From: JACVRW01 sp052038485
GTDB lineage: Bacteria; Actinomycetota; Thermoleophilia; Solirubrobacterales; Thermoleophilaceae
DNA length: 6,174 nucleotides
Direction: 5' to 3'
Assembly (NCBI GenBank): GCA_052038485.1
Contig: JBQGCL010000003.1
Coordinates: 1-6,174 of the forward strand
The position numbers and the translations under genes were made by a program. Under the pieces are notes generated by a model. The model made no database searches. It saw only the letters and a list, made by a program, of their open reading frames with translations, and was not told the origin of the DNA. This document shows positions 4,354-6,174 of the stretch, piece by piece; position 1 is the first letter of the stretch, and the number at the start of each line of letters is the position of its first letter.

Positions 4354-6129
4354 GTGCGCTTGCTCAGTGCTGGGGGGCACCGACAAGCACTAGAGGGATG
4401 GCTGTCCGAGCACGGAGTGGTGCTGGCGGCGGGGCTGCTGGCTGCCCTGCCCGTGATCGTCTCGACCGGGCACGCGCTCGTACATGACTGGGTGCCGGTC
4501 GGCGACAACGCCTCGACGGCGGTCCGTTCCTACGACGTCCTGAGCAGCCACTCGCCGCTGCTCGGCCAGGTGACGACCTCGTCTCACGTCGTCGGGGAGA
4601 CCATGTTCAGCCTAGGTCCGCTGCTCAACTGGATGCTCGCGGTGCCGGCCCGCCTTTCCGACCCCGCCTGGCTCACGCTGACCGTGGGGTTCGTCAACGC
4701 CGTCGCCGTGATGCTGAGCGTCGCGCTCGCCCACCGGCGCGGCGGCCTCGTCCTGATGCTGCTCACGGCGGTCGCCATCGCGGTCATGGCCCGCTCCCTC
4801 GGTGGCGAGGCGATGCACTCGCTCTGGAACCGCTCCGCCGCCCTGCTCCCCTTCACCGCGCTGCTGTTCGTCGGCTGGTCGGCGGCGTGCGGCGACCCCA
4901 AGCTGCTGCCCGTCGCGGTCCTGCTCGCCAGCTTCGTAGTCCAGTGCCACCTCGCCTACGTCGCCCCCGCGCTGGCGGTGCTCGCGATCGCGGTTGCCGG
5001 GCTCGTCGTCGGGCGGTCCTCCCTCCCTCCCCACGCCCTGCGCCGCTGGTCGCTCGTCGCGCTCGCGGTCGGCCTCGTCGCCTGGAGTGCGCCGCTGATC
5101 GAGCAGGCCACCCACGACCCCGGCAACCTCGTCCTCGCGAAGCGCGCGGCAACCGCCGAGGTGCCGCGGTTCGGCCGCGAGGTCGGCTACCACTCGGTCG
5201 TGCGGGCGATCGGCGTTCCACCCTGGTGGCTGCGCGACGCACAGGACAACACGACGCGCTTCTTCGAGACGCTCGCGACCCCCCGCCGCAGGGCCGAGCT
5301 GAGCGCGATCCTGGTGCTGCTCGGGCTCGCCGGCGTGACGCTGCTGGCGACGCGGCGGCGGCGCGCCGACGTCGCCTGGGGCGGCGCGCTCGCGCTGGCG
5401 CTCTGCCTCGCCCTCGGCGCCGTGGCGAGCGCCACACCCACGGAGGGCCAGCTCTACGCGAGCATCACGTACACGCTCGGCTGGGGCGCGCCGGCCGGCA
5501 TGTTCGCCTGGCTGATGCTGGGGTGGGGCGCGGCCGTGCTGCTGGTACCGGCGACGGGACGCGCGCCGCGGCTGGCGCCGGCGATCGGGCTGGCGGCCGT
5601 CGCGGCGATCGCGGTCGCGGTGTCGGTCAACCCGCGCCCCGACGACCGCGAGGGCGCCTACGACGCCCTCCAGACGATCCGCGCCCGCCTCGATGCGCGG
5701 CTCGGCGACAGCGCGCGGGTCACGGTCATCCCGACGTTCGTGCAGGGCGGCGCGCTGCTGTTCGACACGTACTCGTCGGTGGTCTACATGCTGCGCGCGC
5801 AGGGCCGGGTCGTGCAGTCGCCCGACCCGTCCGTGAAGAAGACCTTCGGCGGCTGGTACTACAAGAAGCGGACGACCGAGCCCGAGGTGCTGATCGGCGA
5901 CAGGCAGATCCCGCCCGGCGCCGAGCGGGTGGCGACCGTGTCGCCGCTCGCGGTGATGGGGCCGCCGCCGCCCAATCCGTTCACGGGCGAGCCGGGCAAG
6001 CCTGAGCCGGACTTCACCGTCGCGGTTCGCTACCGAGAGCGGGCGGAGGGAGTCGAACCCTCACTAAGAGCTTGGAAGGCTCTTGTGCAGCCGTTACACC
6101 ACGCCCGCGGGGTGGTCTCAGGATCCTAG
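4354..6129 (+). CDS. Polytopic membrane protein, GT-C glycosyltransferase-like
   Basis: This is a large membrane protein (591 aa from GTG 4354) with about ten or eleven predicted spans, e.g. residues ~22-44, 105-126, 130-147, 162-177, 184-219, 231-249, 315-332, 339-359, 375-399 and 407-425. A soluble C-terminal domain (~427-560) is probably outside the membrane. The first loop has VPVGDNASTAVRSYDVL, then SPLLGQ, and later SLGPLLNWMLAVPARL. This resembles actinobacterial GT-C/ArnT-PMT-like proteins, in which a loop-1 Asp (here Asp51) is catalytic. The donor would be a lipid-linked sugar, but no substrate can be named. The start is uncertain: no close Shine-Dalgarno precedes GTG 4354, and GTG 4417, just before TM1, is possible. 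Codons from ~562 are antisense to tRNA-Gly and look unlike the rest of the protein (RAEGVEPSLRAWK). The original end was probably near residue 560. The stop overlaps the opposing gene by 12 bp. Confidence 0.82.
   Translation: MRLLSAGGHRQALEGWLSEHGVVLAAGLLAALPVIVSTGHALVHDWVPVGDNASTAVRSYDVLSSHSPLLGQVTTSSHVVGETMFSLGPLLNWMLAVPARLSDPAWLTLTVGFVNAVAVMLSVALAHRRGGLVLMLLTAVAIAVMARSLGGEAMHSLWNRSAALLPFTALLFVGWSAACGDPKLLPVAVLLASFVVQCHLAYVAPALAVLAIAVAGLVVGRSSLPPHALRRWSLVALAVGLVAWSAPLIEQATHDPGNLVLAKRAATAEVPRFGREVGYHSVVRAIGVPPWWLRDAQDNTTRFFETLATPRRRAELSAILVLLGLAGVTLLATRRRRADVAWGGALALALCLALGAVASATPTEGQLYASITYTLGWGAPAGMFAWLMLGWGAAVLLVPATGRAPRLAPAIGLAAVAAIAVAVSVNPRPDDREGAYDALQTIRARLDARLGDSARVTVIPTFVQGGALLFDTYSSVVYMLRAQGRVVQSPDPSVKKTFGGWYYKKRTTEPEVLIGDRQIPPGAERVATVSPLAVMGPPPPNPFTGEPGKPEPDFTVAVRYRERAEGVEPSLRAWKALVQPLHHARGVVSGS
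6038..6108 (-). tRNA. tRNA-Gly(TCC)
   Basis: Read on the minus strand, this 71-nt gene folds as a cloverleaf. The acceptor GCGGGCG pairs with CGCCCGC, with discriminator T (complement of 6038), usual for tRNA-Gly. The D-arm is GTGT/GCAC. The anticodon stem AGAGC/GCTCT holds the loop CTTCCAA, so the anticodon is TCC and reads Gly GGA/GGG. The T-arm GAGGG/CCCTC has the loop TTCGACT. CCA is not encoded; the next bases read CTC. It lies entirely antisense to the 3' end of the long membrane-protein frame, and its 5' end is only 9 bp past the stop codon of the opposing-strand gene. Confidence 0.97.
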
Positions 6130-6174
6130 CCAGCGCTTGGGATTCTCGACCATCATCTGGTTGAGGTGATCGTC
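6118..6174 (-). CDS. C-terminal end of an unidentified protein (partial; perhaps amidohydrolase/phosphotriesterase-like)
   Basis: On the minus strand a frame enters from the right edge and ends at a TGA (complement of 6118-6120). It encodes the 18 residues DDHLNQMMVENPKRWLGS. The ending 'hhVENP[KR]R-W/F-L' is typical, from memory, of TIM-barrel metal-dependent hydrolases such as phosphotriesterase-related and amidohydrolase-2 proteins, where an Asn-Pro-[KR]-[RK] helix closes the barrel. Eighteen residues are too few for certainty. The coding sense is supported by G/C third positions in most codons. The exception is the rare Leu codon CTA, which coincides with the opposing stop codon. The gene would be convergent with the membrane-protein gene, and tRNA-Gly follows it on the same strand. 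Confidence 0.5.
   Translation of the reverse strand, partial: DDHLNQMMVENPKRWLGS
6123..6128 (-). promoter_or_regulatory. Candidate -10 box for tRNA-Gly inside coding sequence
   Basis: On the minus strand TAGGAT, a common actinobacterial -10 form, ends about 14 bp before the tRNA 5' end at 6108. This places the transcription start roughly 8 bp upstream of the mature tRNA. It lies within the last Leu-Gly codons of the opposing-strand gene and covers part of the + strand TAG stop (6127-6129). A -35 is poor (TGGTCG at 6147-6152, 18-bp spacer), so read-through from the upstream gene is an alternative. Confidence 0.33.

Noticed and set aside
4139..4393. + strand frames across the tRNA-Pro complement
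   Set aside because: The sequence is antisense tRNA (ATGFEPATFRPPAECATRL-type readout), not a protein gene.
4887..6005. Long + strand open frame inside the membrane-protein gene
   Set aside because: It is an Arg/Ala/Pro-rich shadow frame without domains. The overlapping frame has clear membrane spans and good codon use.
1..6174. CRISPR array, insertion sequence, integrase or attachment site
   Set aside because: I found no regularly spaced repeats, terminal inverted repeats, transposase motifs or duplicated tRNA 3' ends in the window.

Overview
The window is high-GC DNA, with third codon positions mostly G or C. It looks like chromosomal sequence from an actinobacterium. From memory of protein families, an alpha/beta-hydrolase fused to a LuxR helix-turn-helix, a small protein with a 'VADPF' core, and a large polytopic glycosyltransferase-like protein fit Thermoleophilia (Solirubrobacterales) best. 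No rRNA or marker gene here confirms this. The left-hand kinase resembles VanS-like kinases common in Streptomyces and relatives. Both tRNA genes lack an encoded CCA end.

Layout, left to right. (1) 1-985, + strand: most of a membrane sensor histidine kinase whose 5' end lies outside the window. (2) 986-1433: no intact convincing gene. It holds a probable frameshifted remnant of a LapA-like small membrane protein (about 1102-1329) and a short repeat. (3) 1434-2486, +: an alpha/beta-hydrolase/LuxR fusion with a visible Ser-Asp-His triad. (4) 2487-2562: a short intergenic region with a perfect 16-bp palindrome and a third copy of its half-site. (5) 2563-4096, +: an 83-aa protein of unknown function, then a 12-TM MFS transporter, probably translationally coupled. 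(6) 4221-4294, -: tRNA-Pro(GGG). (7) 4354-6129, +: a polytopic GT-C-like membrane protein whose last codons run antisense through (8) 6038-6108, -: tRNA-Gly(TCC). (9) 6118-6174, -: the last 18 codons of another gene.

The most interesting unit is 1434-4096. A one-component regulator with an enzyme-like sensor domain is followed by an operator-like palindrome and an operon ending in a transporter. A plausible reading, which is inference, is that the hydrolase domain binds or cleaves a small molecule and the LuxR domain controls the downstream small protein and exporter. The second notable feature is the right end. There the 3' end of a membrane-protein gene, a tRNA and the 3' end of an opposing gene are packed into about 100 bp, and the same bases may serve as stop codon, Leu codon and tRNA promoter.
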